Position numbers and translations under genes: made by a program. Under the pieces are notes generated by a model that had not been told where the DNA came from, did not search any database, and was given only the letters and a program-made list of their open reading frames with translations. A stretch of DNA of 15,217 nucleotides, from contig JAJYAB010000009.1 in the NCBI GenBank assembly GCA_021779775.1, positions 1 to 15,217 on the forward strand, in the 5' to 3' direction. Position 1 is the stretch's first letter, and the number at the start of each line of letters is the position of its first letter. This DNA comes from Actinomycetes bacterium (GTDB lineage: Bacteria > Actinomycetota > Acidimicrobiia > Acidimicrobiales > UBA8190). This document shows positions 6,654-13,636 of the stretch, piece after piece.

Positions 6654-8086
6654 CGGGTACCTCGGGGGCCGGTGCCCGGCGCACCGGGCTGGTCCGGGAG
6701 GTCAGCCGGCGGCCACCCGACAGGCTCCATCGTGGCGCCCAGGCGGGCCAGGTCGGTGGCGAAGCCCGGGTAACTGGTGACCACGGCGTCCCAGCCGTCG
6801 ACCACCGTGGCGCCGGCACCCTCCGGACAGGCGAGGGCAGCCACAGCAGCCGCCATGGCGACACGATGGTCACCCCGGGCATCGACCCGGGTCGGTCGCA
6901 GCCGGTCGACGCCGTGCACCGCCAGATCGTCGGTCCGGATCTCCGCCGTGGCCCCGAACGCCGTCACCAGATCGGCGACGGCGTTCATCCGGTCCGACTC
7001 CTTCAGCCGCAGCTCACCGACTCCCTCGAACACGGTGGTGCCCTCGGCCAACGCGGCCGCCACTGCCAGGATCGGCACCTCGTCGATGATGCCCGGCGCC
7101 TGGTCGGCCGTTACGGTGCACGCCAGCAGGGAAGCAGCCCGGACTGTCAGGTCGACGGTGTCCGAGGCGATGCCGGGCTCCGCCTCGGACGAGGGGCGTT
7201 CTTCGATATCCGCCCCCATGCGTCGCAGCACATCGATGAAGCCGCGCCGCCCGGGTCCGGCATGGACCGATTCGACGACCACCGAGCTCCCCGGCACGAC
7301 ACATGCGGCCACCACCCAGAACGCCGCCTGCGAGGGATCCCCGGGAACGGCCAGGGTCAGTCCGTGCAGCGGGCCTGGACGGAGGTGGATGTCGCGCCCG
7401 CCGGCACGCTCGACCATCTCGACGTCCGCCCCGGCCTGCAGGAGCAGCACCTCGGTATGCGGGCGGGTGGCGATCGGCTCGTGCACGACCGACGGGCTGC
7501 CGGCACGCAGAGCCGCCAGCAGCACGGCCGACTTCACCTGGGCGCTGGCCACCGGCACGGTGTAGGCGATGCCCGACAGCTGCCCGCCTCGGACCTGCAG
7601 CGGCGGTAGGCATCGCGGGCCTCGGCCGTCGACCTGGGCACCCATGCGACGAAGCGGATCAGCTACCCGGTCCATGGGACGCGACCGCAGCGACACGTCG
7701 CCGGTGAAGCGCACGGACCACGGGAACCCGGCGACGACCCCGGCCAGCAGCCGGATGCCGGTGCCCGAGTTACCCATGTCGAGCTCGTGCGCCGGCGCCA
7801 CCAGCATGTCGGCGCTCCCGTCCATCTGCCACCGGGGGCCGGTTCCCGGCGACCCGGGCAGCGTCCGCAGCGATGCTCCGCACGCTGCGAGCGCGGCGGC
7901 CGTCCGGGCGACGTCGTCGCCGTCCGAGAGCCCGCTGATGCTCGACGGGCTGTCGGCTAACGCTCCCACGATGAGCGCCCGGTGGGAGATCGACTTGTCG
8001 CCGGGCACGCGCAGCCGGCCTGCCAGCGCGGTGGTGGGGCGAACGGCTACCGACGTCGCGCCCTGGTGGCGCCCGGCGGTCGTCAT
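6650..8086 (-). CDS. aroA: 3-phosphoshikimate 1-carboxyvinyltransferase (EPSP synthase)
   Basis: This enzyme joins shikimate-3-phosphate and PEP in the shikimate pathway. The 478-residue product carries PGDKSISHRAL (Lys31, Ser32, Arg36), MGNSGTGIR (104-112), SLRSRPMDR (132-140), SAQVK (181-185), RPHTE (208-212), IIDEVPIL with catalytic Asp335, LKESDR with Glu363, and GDHRVAM (405-411). SAQxK and RxHxE are features described for class II EPSP synthases, but the glycine of NSGTG (Gly108) is kept. Both ends are in coupled junctions: ATGA with tyrA upstream and ATGA with cmk downstream. It is slightly long for the family, with about 20 extra residues before the first domain and a Pro/Gly-rich C-terminal tail. 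ATG 8086 is favoured by the overlap, not by a ribosome site. Confidence 0.97.
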   Translation of the reverse strand: MTTAGRHQGATSVAVRPTTALAGRLRVPGDKSISHRALIVGALADSPSSISGLSDGDDVARTAAALAACGASLRTLPGSPGTGPRWQMDGSADMLVAPAHELDMGNSGTGIRLLAGVVAGFPWSVRFTGDVSLRSRPMDRVADPLRRMGAQVDGRGPRCLPPLQVRGGQLSGIAYTVPVASAQVKSAVLLAALRAGSPSVVHEPIATRPHTEVLLLQAGADVEMVERAGGRDIHLRPGPLHGLTLAVPGDPSQAAFWVVAACVVPGSSVVVESVHAGPGRRGFIDVLRRMGADIEERPSSEAEPGIASDTVDLTVRAASLLACTVTADQAPGIIDEVPILAVAAALAEGTTVFEGVGELRLKESDRMNAVADLVTAFGATAEIRTDDLAVHGVDRLRPTRVDARGDHRVAMAAAVAALACPEGAGATVVDGWDAVVTSYPGFATDLARLGATMEPVGWPPADLPDQPGAPGTGPRGTR

Positions 8087-9198
8087 GCGAGCGGGGTCAC
8101 CGTGGACCGGAACCCGCGGTCTCCGAGCGCACCTTGGAGGTGTTGCGCCGCATCGCTGTCGACCACCACCAGCAGGACGCCACGGTCGCCTTCGGCACTG
8201 TGGGCGATCTCCAGGTCGGCAATGTCGATCCCCAGGTCGCCCGCCAGGGTGGTGATGTCGGCCAGGACGCCGATCCGGTCGGGCACGGGCACGCGCACGA
8301 CTGCCAGACGGTCGGGGCGTACGGCCCGCGACGGCAACGAGCGTCGGGCAGCAGCGGCCCGATCGAGCACGCCCAGCAGTCCAGCCCGGTCGCCGGACGC
8401 CACCAGGTCGCGCATGGCGGTCAGATCGTCGAGCAGGGCATCGAACGCCGCCACGATGGCCGGCGAATTCTCGGCGCACACGTCGGGCCATATGGTCGGC
8501 GTGCCGGCCGCCACCCGGGTCATGTCCCGGAAGCCGCCGGCCGCCAGGCGGAGCAGTGCCGCATGCTCGGCAGCGACGGCGTCGGCCCGGTTCATGAGCG
8601 TCGCCGCGGTCAGGTGCGGCACGTGCGACACGACGGCCACCAGCGTGTCGTGCTCCTCGGGTGTGAGGGCGAGCACCTCGGCACCCAGCGACGCCGCCAC
8701 GTGGCGGACACGGGCGTAGGCGTCGGGCTCGGTGCTCGACGTCGGGGTGAGCACCCACGTCGTCCCGACGAAGAGGTCGGGGTCGGCGCCGGAAAGGCCC
8801 GCCTGCTCGGATCCGGCCATAGGATGCCCACCCACGAACCGCGGGTGCCTGATGGCGTCGGTCACGGGGGCCTTCACCCCGGCGACGTCGGTGACGACGG
8901 CACCGGCTGCCAGCGGCCCCGCCAGAGCGGCGAGGGACTCCTCGATGACGGCGGCAAACGGTGTGGCTATCACGACCAGGTCCGCCTCGGGGTCGTGGCC
9001 CACTGCATCGAGGACGCCGGCCGCCAAGGCTTCCTCGGCACGTGCCGAGTCGGCGTCGCGGCCGGAGACGTGCCATCCTCGCGCCCGCAGGGCCCGTGCG
9101 ACCGATCCGCCGATGAGGCCGGTTCCGACCACCATGGCCCGGCCGACCGCTTCGGCGAGGCCACCGGCATCGGATCGGTCATTCGGGGAGGTCGTCAC
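8083..9198 (-). CDS. tyrA: Prephenate dehydrogenase with C-terminal ACT domain
   Basis: This enzyme converts prephenate to 4-hydroxyphenylpyruvate with NAD(P)+ on the tyrosine branch. The 371-residue product has a Rossmann motif GTGLIGGS at 25-32, a DVAGVK stretch, the characteristic GGHPMAGSEQAG block, and a helical dimerisation part containing SHVPHLTAATLMN. From about residue 297 there is an ACT domain (VPVPDRIGVLADITTLAGDLGI), which suggests allosteric control, probably by tyrosine. The start is GTG 9198, with GGGGA 5 nt upstream, overlapping aroH by 20 bp; Met22 (9135) is a shorter alternative that still keeps the Rossmann fold. The 3' end overlaps aroA as ATGA. Function is clear; the preference for prephenate over arogenate is not settled. 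Confidence 0.95.
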   Translation of the reverse strand: MTTSPNDRSDAGGLAEAVGRAMVVGTGLIGGSVARALRARGWHVSGRDADSARAEEALAAGVLDAVGHDPEADLVVIATPFAAVIEESLAALAGPLAAGAVVTDVAGVKAPVTDAIRHPRFVGGHPMAGSEQAGLSGADPDLFVGTTWVLTPTSSTEPDAYARVRHVAASLGAEVLALTPEEHDTLVAVVSHVPHLTAATLMNRADAVAAEHAALLRLAAGGFRDMTRVAAGTPTIWPDVCAENSPAIVAAFDALLDDLTAMRDLVASGDRAGLLGVLDRAAAARRSLPSRAVRPDRLAVVRVPVPDRIGVLADITTLAGDLGIDIADLEIAHSAEGDRGVLLVVVDSDAAQHLQGALGDRGFRSTVTPLA

Positions 9199-9547
9199 GC
9201 AGTCCCCGGGCGCCGTGCAGGTAGACGTGGTGCAGCTCGCTCCGCTGCCGTTGGGTGGCTACGTGCAGCATGACCCGGAGGCACAGCGGTGTGGCACCGA
9301 CCACCGACAGCTCACGGGCGCAGATCAGTGGGACGTCACCGAGGCCGATGCCCCGGGCTGCGGTCGCCGGGAACATCGACACCACATCTTCCGTGGCGGT
9401 GAACAGGATGCTGATCACATCGTCGTGGACCAGGCCGTTGCGCTCCAGCACGGCGGCCAGCAGCTCCTGCATGCGCTCGGTGACCTGTACCGCGGTGTCG
9501 GCATCGACAGTGGTGGCGCCCCGCAGGGCGCGAACGGCGGGAGGCAT
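9179..9547 (-). CDS. aroH: Chorismate mutase, AroH type
   Basis: This enzyme rearranges chorismate to prephenate, the substrate of the next gene's product. The 122-residue product aligns by eye with Bacillus AroH along its length. RALRGATTVDADT at 6-18 gives catalytic Arg9; FPATAARG gives Arg65; ARELSVVG gives Glu79; LRVM gives Arg91; and HVYLHGA gives Tyr109. It is thus the pseudo-barrel (trimeric) class, unlike the helical AroQ class. ATG 9547 was chosen because it sits just before the conserved first strand. There is no Shine-Dalgarno site, and rluB ends 11 bp upstream. A TAGCAT element 8 nt upstream may give the gene its own start. The downstream tyrA overlaps it by 20 bp. Confidence 0.95.
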   Translation of the reverse strand: MPPAVRALRGATTVDADTAVQVTERMQELLAAVLERNGLVHDDVISILFTATEDVVSMFPATAARGIGLGDVPLICARELSVVGATPLCLRVMLHVATQRQRSELHHVYLHGARGLRDDLPE

Positions 9548-9555
9548 GGACGACG

Positions 9556-9561
9556 ATGCTA
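9556..9561 (-). promoter_or_regulatory. Possible internal -10 element (TAGCAT) before aroH
   Basis: Leftward TAGCAT, which includes the rluB TAG stop, is followed by 8 nt and then ATG 9547. The layout matches the other putative leaderless starts in this window, so it could drive aroH-tyrA-aroA-cmk-plsC separately. The overlap with a stop codon raises the chance of coincidence. Confidence 0.2.
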
Positions 9562-10344
9562 CCGACCGCCCGCCGGCCGGTCCGGCACCGGGCGGTCCGG
9601 CACCGGGCGGGACGCCGACGCCTCGCCCAGCGCCCTGACCTCGCTGAGGGTGAGCTGGCGCCAGGCTCCGGGGCGAAGCGCATGGTCGACGACCGGTCCG
9701 ATCCGGGTGCGGACGAGGCGCCGCACCGGGTAGCCGACAGCTTCGCACATGCGCCGAACCTGGCGGTTGCGCCCTTCGTGGATGACGATGCGCAGCAGCC
9801 CATCGGCCACCAGCCCGACGCGCGCGGCAGCGGCGAGCCCGTCGTCGAGCACTACCCCCGTGCGTAGCTGGCGCAGCGCTCCGGGAGTGGGGCTGCCGGC
9901 CACCTCTGCCAGGTACTCCTTCTCCACCCCGTGAGACGGGTGGGCCAGCCGGTGCGCCAGCGCGCCGTCGTTGGTCATGATGATGAGGCCTTCGGTGGCG
10001 GCATCGAGCCGGCCGACCGGGAAGACCCGGGGGTCGTTGGGGACGAGCTGGACCACGGTCGGCCGGCCCTGCGGGTCGTCGGCGGTGGTCACCACGCCGG
10101 CAGGCTTGTTCAGGAGGTAGTGGACCAAGCCAGGCATGGTCGGCAGGGGTGCCCCGTCGAGCACCACCCGGTCGGTGGTCACGTCGACCCGCCGGCCCAA
10201 GACGGCGACGGTGTCGTTGACGGCGACCCGACCGGAGGCGATCAGCTCCTCGCAGGCGCGCCGGCTGCCCAGTCCAATCCGGGCCAGGACCTTCTGCAGC
10301 CGCTCGCCACTACCGTAGGCCCCTCCGCTGTCCGCTTCAGGCAT
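9559..10344 (-). CDS. rluB: rRNA pseudouridine synthase, RluB/RsuA family
   Basis: This enzyme isomerises a specific uridine of ribosomal RNA, most likely in 23S rRNA. The 261-residue product has an N-terminal S4 RNA-binding domain (RLQKVLARIGLGSRRACEEL, 15-34) and the strand-turn YLLNKPAGVVTT. The catalytic GRLDAATEGLI motif has Asp114, followed by VEKEYLAEV and the family pattern IHEGRNRQVRRM. Its genomic place directly after scpB is the conserved scpA-scpB-rluB order. The ATG overlaps the scpB stop by 8 bp. The C-terminus holds a tandem PVPDR-PVPDR repeat, an apparently dispensable tail. The exact uridine target is inferred from family, not seen. Confidence 0.95.
   Translation of the reverse strand: MPEADSGGAYGSGERLQKVLARIGLGSRRACEELIASGRVAVNDTVAVLGRRVDVTTDRVVLDGAPLPTMPGLVHYLLNKPAGVVTTADDPQGRPTVVQLVPNDPRVFPVGRLDAATEGLIIMTNDGALAHRLAHPSHGVEKEYLAEVAGSPTPGALRQLRTGVVLDDGLAAAARVGLVADGLLRIVIHEGRNRQVRRMCEAVGYPVRRLVRTRIGPVVDHALRPGAWRQLTLSEVRALGEASASRPVPDRPVPDRPAGGR
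9579..9608. repeat. 15-bp tandem duplication in the rluB 3' end
   Basis: GGTCCGGCACCGGGC is repeated twice exactly. Since 15 is a multiple of three, it simply duplicates a PVPDR pentapeptide in the RluB tail. Confidence 0.9.
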
Positions 10345-10909
10345 CGGACCCGGGACGGAGCCGCTCCTCGAGCTGCTCGACGACCTCGGGCCCGGGAAGG
10401 AGATCCTCCACGGGAGGAAGCTGCTCCAGCGTGTCGAGCCCCAGCTTCTCCAGGAACGCCTCCGTGGTGCCGTAGAGCACCGGTTGTCCGGGGCCGGGAG
10501 CGTGCCCGACCTCGACGATAACGCCGCGCTGCACGAGCAGCCGGACGACGCCGTCGACGTTGACCCCACGCAGGGCCGCCACCTGGGCTCGCGACACAGG
10601 TTGCTTGTAGGCGACGATGGCCAGCGTCTCCAGTGCCGCCGAGGACAGGCGCGACGAGATGCCCTCCATCGCGAAGCGCTCGACGAACGGCGCCATCTCC
10701 GGGTGCGTCTGGTACCGGAAGCCCCCGGCGACCCGGACCAGCTCGAACCCCCGCCTGTCGACCGAGTACCGAGCGGCCAGGTCGGCACACGCTGCCTCGA
10801 TCTGGTCGACGGGCAGCTCGAGAAGCTCGGCCAGCAGGTTGGGCGTGACCGGCTCGACAGCGCAGAGCACGACGGCCTCGATGGCACGTTGGACTTCGGA
10901 GATGGTCAT
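10337..10909 (-). CDS. scpB: Segregation and condensation protein B
   Basis: ScpB is a dimeric winged-helix (kite) protein that binds ScpA and completes the SMC-ScpAB condensin. The 190-residue product begins MTISEVQRAIEAVVLCAVEPV. It carries the typical strings LAARY...GFELVRVAGGFRYQT and SSAALETLAIVAYKQPVSRAQVAALRGVN, then GRA-like linker residues and LYGTTEAFLEKLGL, all in the family order. The ATG 13 bp after the scpA stop is preferred; an in-frame ATG at 10984 would put about 62 bp inside scpA and add unconserved residues. No clear ribosome site is present. The 3' end overlaps rluB by 8 bp. Identity is strong from sequence and neighbours. Confidence 0.95.
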   Translation of the reverse strand: MTISEVQRAIEAVVLCAVEPVTPNLLAELLELPVDQIEAACADLAARYSVDRRGFELVRVAGGFRYQTHPEMAPFVERFAMEGISSRLSSAALETLAIVAYKQPVSRAQVAALRGVNVDGVVRLLVQRGVIVEVGHAPGPGQPVLYGTTEAFLEKLGLDTLEQLPPVEDLLPGPEVVEQLEERLRPGSDA

Positions 10910-10922
10910 CGGCTCGGCGGTC

Positions 10923-11708
10923 TCAGCCGTCGTACTCCTCTGTCGGAACCACCGTGCCGACCGGAGCCAGGTCGCGGGCATCACCGAGCCACCTGACCTG
11001 CAGGTCCCCGAACGTCTGGCCCTGGTCGATGGTGATCCGCCCCTGCTTGCACAGCTCGAGGAGGGCCAGGAACCGGACGATCACCTGCATCCGGGTGGTG
11101 CACTCGGCAGTGAGCAGTCGGAACGTGCTCTGCCCCATGCCCGGCAGGCGATCGGCCAGCTCGGCGAGCGCCTCGGACACCGTGACCGGCTCGACCATGA
11201 CATGGAGGAGATCGACCACCGGCACAGGCCGCGGCGTCGTCGCCCGCGCGAACGCTGCGGCCACGTCGGCTGGCGACACGTCGGCCAACAGGTCGGGCGC
11301 GAGCTCCCGGAACGGCGCTTCGAGACCTGCGGTGCGCGGAACCGATCGTGCCGCATGCTCCATGAGCACGGCGAAGGCGTCGGAGGCTGCAGCGTAGGCC
11401 TGCAGCTCGAGAAGCCGGGCGAGCAGGCGGTCGCGCGCCTCGAACCCGCACAGCTCGTCGTCGGGGTCCACCGCATCGGGGCCGGGGAGCAGCTTGCGCG
11501 ACTTCATCTCCACCAGGATGGCGGCGATCACCAAGAACTCGGTGGCGACATGCAGCTCGAGGGGGCGGCGAGCCGACATCTCGGCGACGAACCGGTCCAC
11601 GACTTCGGCGATCGGGATGTCGTACACGTCGAGCTTGTGGTCGGTGACGAGCTGCAGCAGCACGTCGAACGGCCCTTCGAACACCGGGATGCAGACGTTG
11701 GCGGCCAC
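10923..11708 (-). CDS. scpA: Segregation and condensation protein A
   Basis: ScpA is the kleisin that bridges the heads of SMC and recruits ScpB for chromosome organisation. The 261-residue product starts at GTG and quickly enters VFEGPFDVLLQLVTDHKLDVYDIPIAEVVDRF, diagnostic of ScpA. It continues through LVIAAILVEMKSRKLLPG and a C-terminal winged-helix part (RFLALLELCKQGRITIDQ...FGDLQV). Upstream in-frame codons extend past trpS, but GTG 11708 gives the usual short N-terminus and is preceded by TAACGT at 7 nt, consistent with a leaderless start. It heads the eight-gene leftward operon and diverges from trpS across 73 bp. Function is clear; the start is moderately certain. Confidence 0.94.
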   Translation of the reverse strand: MAANVCIPVFEGPFDVLLQLVTDHKLDVYDIPIAEVVDRFVAEMSARRPLELHVATEFLVIAAILVEMKSRKLLPGPDAVDPDDELCGFEARDRLLARLLELQAYAAASDAFAVLMEHAARSVPRTAGLEAPFRELAPDLLADVSPADVAAAFARATTPRPVPVVDLLHVMVEPVTVSEALAELADRLPGMGQSTFRLLTAECTTRMQVIVRFLALLELCKQGRITIDQGQTFGDLQVRWLGDARDLAPVGTVVPTEEYDG

Positions 11709-11715
11709 CGGATCG

Positions 11716-11721
11716 ACGTTA
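11716..11721 (-). promoter_or_regulatory. Candidate -10 element (TAACGT) of the scpA operon promoter
   Basis: Leftward TAACGT is followed by 7 nt (CGATCCG) and GTG 11708, the layout of a leaderless TANNNT promoter. No -35 or Shine-Dalgarno site is visible in the 73-bp divergent region. Confidence 0.45.
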
Positions 11722-11767
11722 TCGGAGCCCGGGTGGGTTGGCGCGCATGGCGTTGGCCGCAGCGTCG

Positions 11768-11773
11768 TACCAT
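11768..11773 (+). promoter_or_regulatory. Candidate -10 element (TACCAT) of the trpS promoter
   Basis: TACCAT is followed by 8 nt (GGCGGGCC) and ATG 11782. An earlier ATG overlapping it at 11772 is out of frame. The trpS and scpA elements lie about 45 bp apart, back to back. No T-box or tryptophan attenuator fits in the 73 bp available. Confidence 0.4.
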
Positions 11774-11781
11774 GGCGGGCC

Positions 11782-12780
11782 ATGACACGGGTCCTTTCGG
11801 GCGTCCAGCCGAGCGGGGTGCTGCACCTCGGCAATTATCTCGGTGCGGTCCGGGGGTGGGTGACCGACCAGCGCTCCCACGAAGCGTTCTTCTGCGTCGT
11901 GGATCTCCACAGTCTCACCCTCGACCAGGATCCTCGCCTGCTGGCGGGACGGACCCTCGACGCGGCGGCGGGCCTGCTGGCTGCAGGACTCGATCCCGAG
12001 GACTGCACGCTCTTCGTGCAAAGCCACGTCGCCGCCCACCCCCGGTTGGCCTGGCTGCTCGAGTGCACGGCGACGTTCGGGGAGCTACGCCGGATGACCC
12101 AGTTCAAGGACAAGGGGGGCAACAGCGAGACGGTGCGGGCGGGCCTGTTCACCTACCCGGCGCTCATGGCAGCCGACATCCTGCTGTACGACGCCGATCG
12201 GGTACCCGTAGGAGACGACCAGCGCCAGCACCTCGAGCTGACCCGGACGGTGGCTGCGCGCTTCAACCACCGCTACGGCCAGACGTTCGTCGTGCCCGAG
12301 GCGGCTGTGCCGGATGTCGCCGCCAGGGTCATGGACCTGCAGGAGCCCACCCGGAAGATGTCCAAGTCGGTCGGGTCGCCCCTCGGCACGATCGACATCC
12401 TCGACACTCCCGACGACGTGGCGCGCAAGGTCCGCAAGGCGGTCACCGACACCGAGGGCCAGGTCCGCTACGACCCGGTGACCAAGCCGGGAGTGTCGAA
12501 CCTCCTCGACCTGCTGGGCGCCGCCCGCTGCGAGGACCCGATCGCCGTTGCCGCCCGGTACGGCGACTACGGATCCCTCAAGCGTGATGTGGTCGAGGCG
12601 CTGGTCGAGCTCCTGCAGCCCTTGCAGGAGCGCTATGCGGTGCTGTCCGCGGATCCCTACCAGATCGAGCAGATCCTGGCGGCGGGTGCCGCGAGGGCCG
12701 CCACTGTGGCAGATGCCACGCTCGACCGCGCCATGCGGGCAACCGGGTTCCTCGTGCCACCCAAAGGCTTCGCCCCCTGA
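11782..12780 (+). CDS. trpS: Tryptophanyl-tRNA synthetase
   Basis: This class I synthetase charges tRNA-Trp with tryptophan. The 332-residue product starts MTRVLSGVQPSG and carries the HIGH-type motif HLGN at 15-18. Further family signatures are YPALMAADILLYDADRVPVGDDQRQHLEL and the KMSKS loop at 192-196. The length is normal for bacterial TrpRS. Upstream codons in frame overlap scpA and lack family sequence, so ATG 11782 is chosen. The gene diverges from scpA and converges with the M50 protease gene, with a GC hairpin after its stop, and so is probably transcribed alone. It is the only rightward gene in the right half of the window. Confidence 0.97.
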   Translation: MTRVLSGVQPSGVLHLGNYLGAVRGWVTDQRSHEAFFCVVDLHSLTLDQDPRLLAGRTLDAAAGLLAAGLDPEDCTLFVQSHVAAHPRLAWLLECTATFGELRRMTQFKDKGGNSETVRAGLFTYPALMAADILLYDADRVPVGDDQRQHLELTRTVAARFNHRYGQTFVVPEAAVPDVAARVMDLQEPTRKMSKSVGSPLGTIDILDTPDDVARKVRKAVTDTEGQVRYDPVTKPGVSNLLDLLGAARCEDPIAVAARYGDYGSLKRDVVEALVELLQPLQERYAVLSADPYQIEQILAAGAARAATVADATLDRAMRATGFLVPPKGFAP

Positions 12781-12795
12781 CATGCCCCTGACGTG

Positions 12796-12816
12796 CCCCG
12801 GGCGGCGTGCCCGGGG
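12796..12816. terminator. GC-rich hairpin between convergent trpS and M50 genes
   Basis: CCCCGGGC-GGCGT-GCCCGGGG forms a perfect 8-bp stem with a 5-nt loop in the 56-bp gap between the trpS stop and the stop of the convergent protease gene. It is placed to end transcription in both directions. It lacks a U tract on either side, as is common in high-GC actinobacteria. Confidence 0.55.
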
Positions 12817-12836
12817 ATGCGCGTCGGAGCGATTGG

Positions 12837-13625
12837 TCAGAGACCCGACAGCCGCGTGCCGAGCACCACGCCGAGGTGGTCGACCACCGGGGAGAACACG
12901 GCGCTGGCCAGGCTTGGGTCGGCGTTGAGCACCACGACCAACGCGAGCGGCAGGACGAGCGTGTACGGCCGGAGCCGGTAGTAACCGGCCAGCATGCGGA
13001 CCGGGATCATGCGCTCGAGCACCGCGGCCCCATCGAGGGGGGGCAGGGGGATCAGGTTGAAGACGGCCAGGATCACGTTGACGTACGCCCCGACGAACAA
13101 GATCTGCGCCCACAGCGGTTGGAGGTGGAGGATGGGGATCGCCCGGTCGCCAAAGGGCACGACGAACCGGTACAGCAGCGCCAGGCTGCCTGCCAGCAGC
13201 ACGTTGACCGCCGGTCCGACGAGAGAGACCAGCAGGCTATGGTCACGCGGCCGCCGCAGGCGACTGATCGTGACCGGGACCGGTTTCGCCCACCCGAAGG
13301 CCCCCACGTTGGTGACGGCCAGCAGCGCGGGCAGCACCACCGTGCCGAACGGGTCGATGTGTGGAAGGGGGTTCAAGGTGAGCCGCCCGGCCCGCTTCGC
13401 CGTGTCGTCGCCGAAGGCCAGCGCGAGGACACCGTGGGACACCTCGTGAAGGATCACCGAAGGCACGAGGGTGCAGAACACGATGACTGAAAAGGCCCGC
13501 AGGTGCACGACGTTCACGGAGGCCAGGGTGACGACGACCGTCAACGTACCGAGGACCAGCCACGTGGTCCTTCGATCATGACGTACTTGCTCCCGGTGGG
13601 GTGCCGGCTGCTCCCCCCGGGCCAC
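12837..13625 (-). CDS. Site-2 protease family (M50) membrane metalloprotease
   Basis: This is a predicted intramembrane zinc protease of about 262 residues. Hydrophobic segments begin near residue 22. HEVSH (60-64) supplies the HExxH zinc ligands and Glu61. GPAVNVLLAG (137-146) and FNLIPLPPLDG (189-199), with Asp198 as third ligand, complete the S2P pattern. LTLNPLPHIDPFGTVVLP is typical of the short bacterial subgroup that lacks PDZ or CBS domains. The substrate is unknown. GTG 13625, 11 bp after the zinc-finger gene's stop, is the nearest sensible in-frame start; TTG 13634 is another. There is no Shine-Dalgarno site. It is likely the last gene of the xerD transcription unit and ends at a hairpin shared with trpS. 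Confidence 0.88.
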   Translation of the reverse strand: MARGEQPAPHREQVRHDRRTTWLVLGTLTVVVTLASVNVVHLRAFSVIVFCTLVPSVILHEVSHGVLALAFGDDTAKRAGRLTLNPLPHIDPFGTVVLPALLAVTNVGAFGWAKPVPVTISRLRRPRDHSLLVSLVGPAVNVLLAGSLALLYRFVVPFGDRAIPILHLQPLWAQILFVGAYVNVILAVFNLIPLPPLDGAAVLERMIPVRMLAGYYRLRPYTLVLPLALVVVLNADPSLASAVFSPVVDHLGVVLGTRLSGL

Positions 13626-13636
13626 CGGTGGCAAGC

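Noticed and set aside
8087..9076. An upstream extension of aroA to 9076
   Set aside because: It would overlap nearly the whole tyrA gene in a different frame; the ATGA junction at 8083-8086 and the family N-terminus place the start at 8086.
11709..11781. A T-box or tryptophan attenuator before trpS
   Set aside because: Only 73 bp separate trpS from scpA, and no T-box sequence, leader peptide with Trp codons or terminator-antiterminator pair is visible.
10617..12587. A 656-codon rightward open frame over scpB, scpA and trpS
   Set aside because: It is antisense to scpA and scpB and out of frame with trpS, with no conserved motif.
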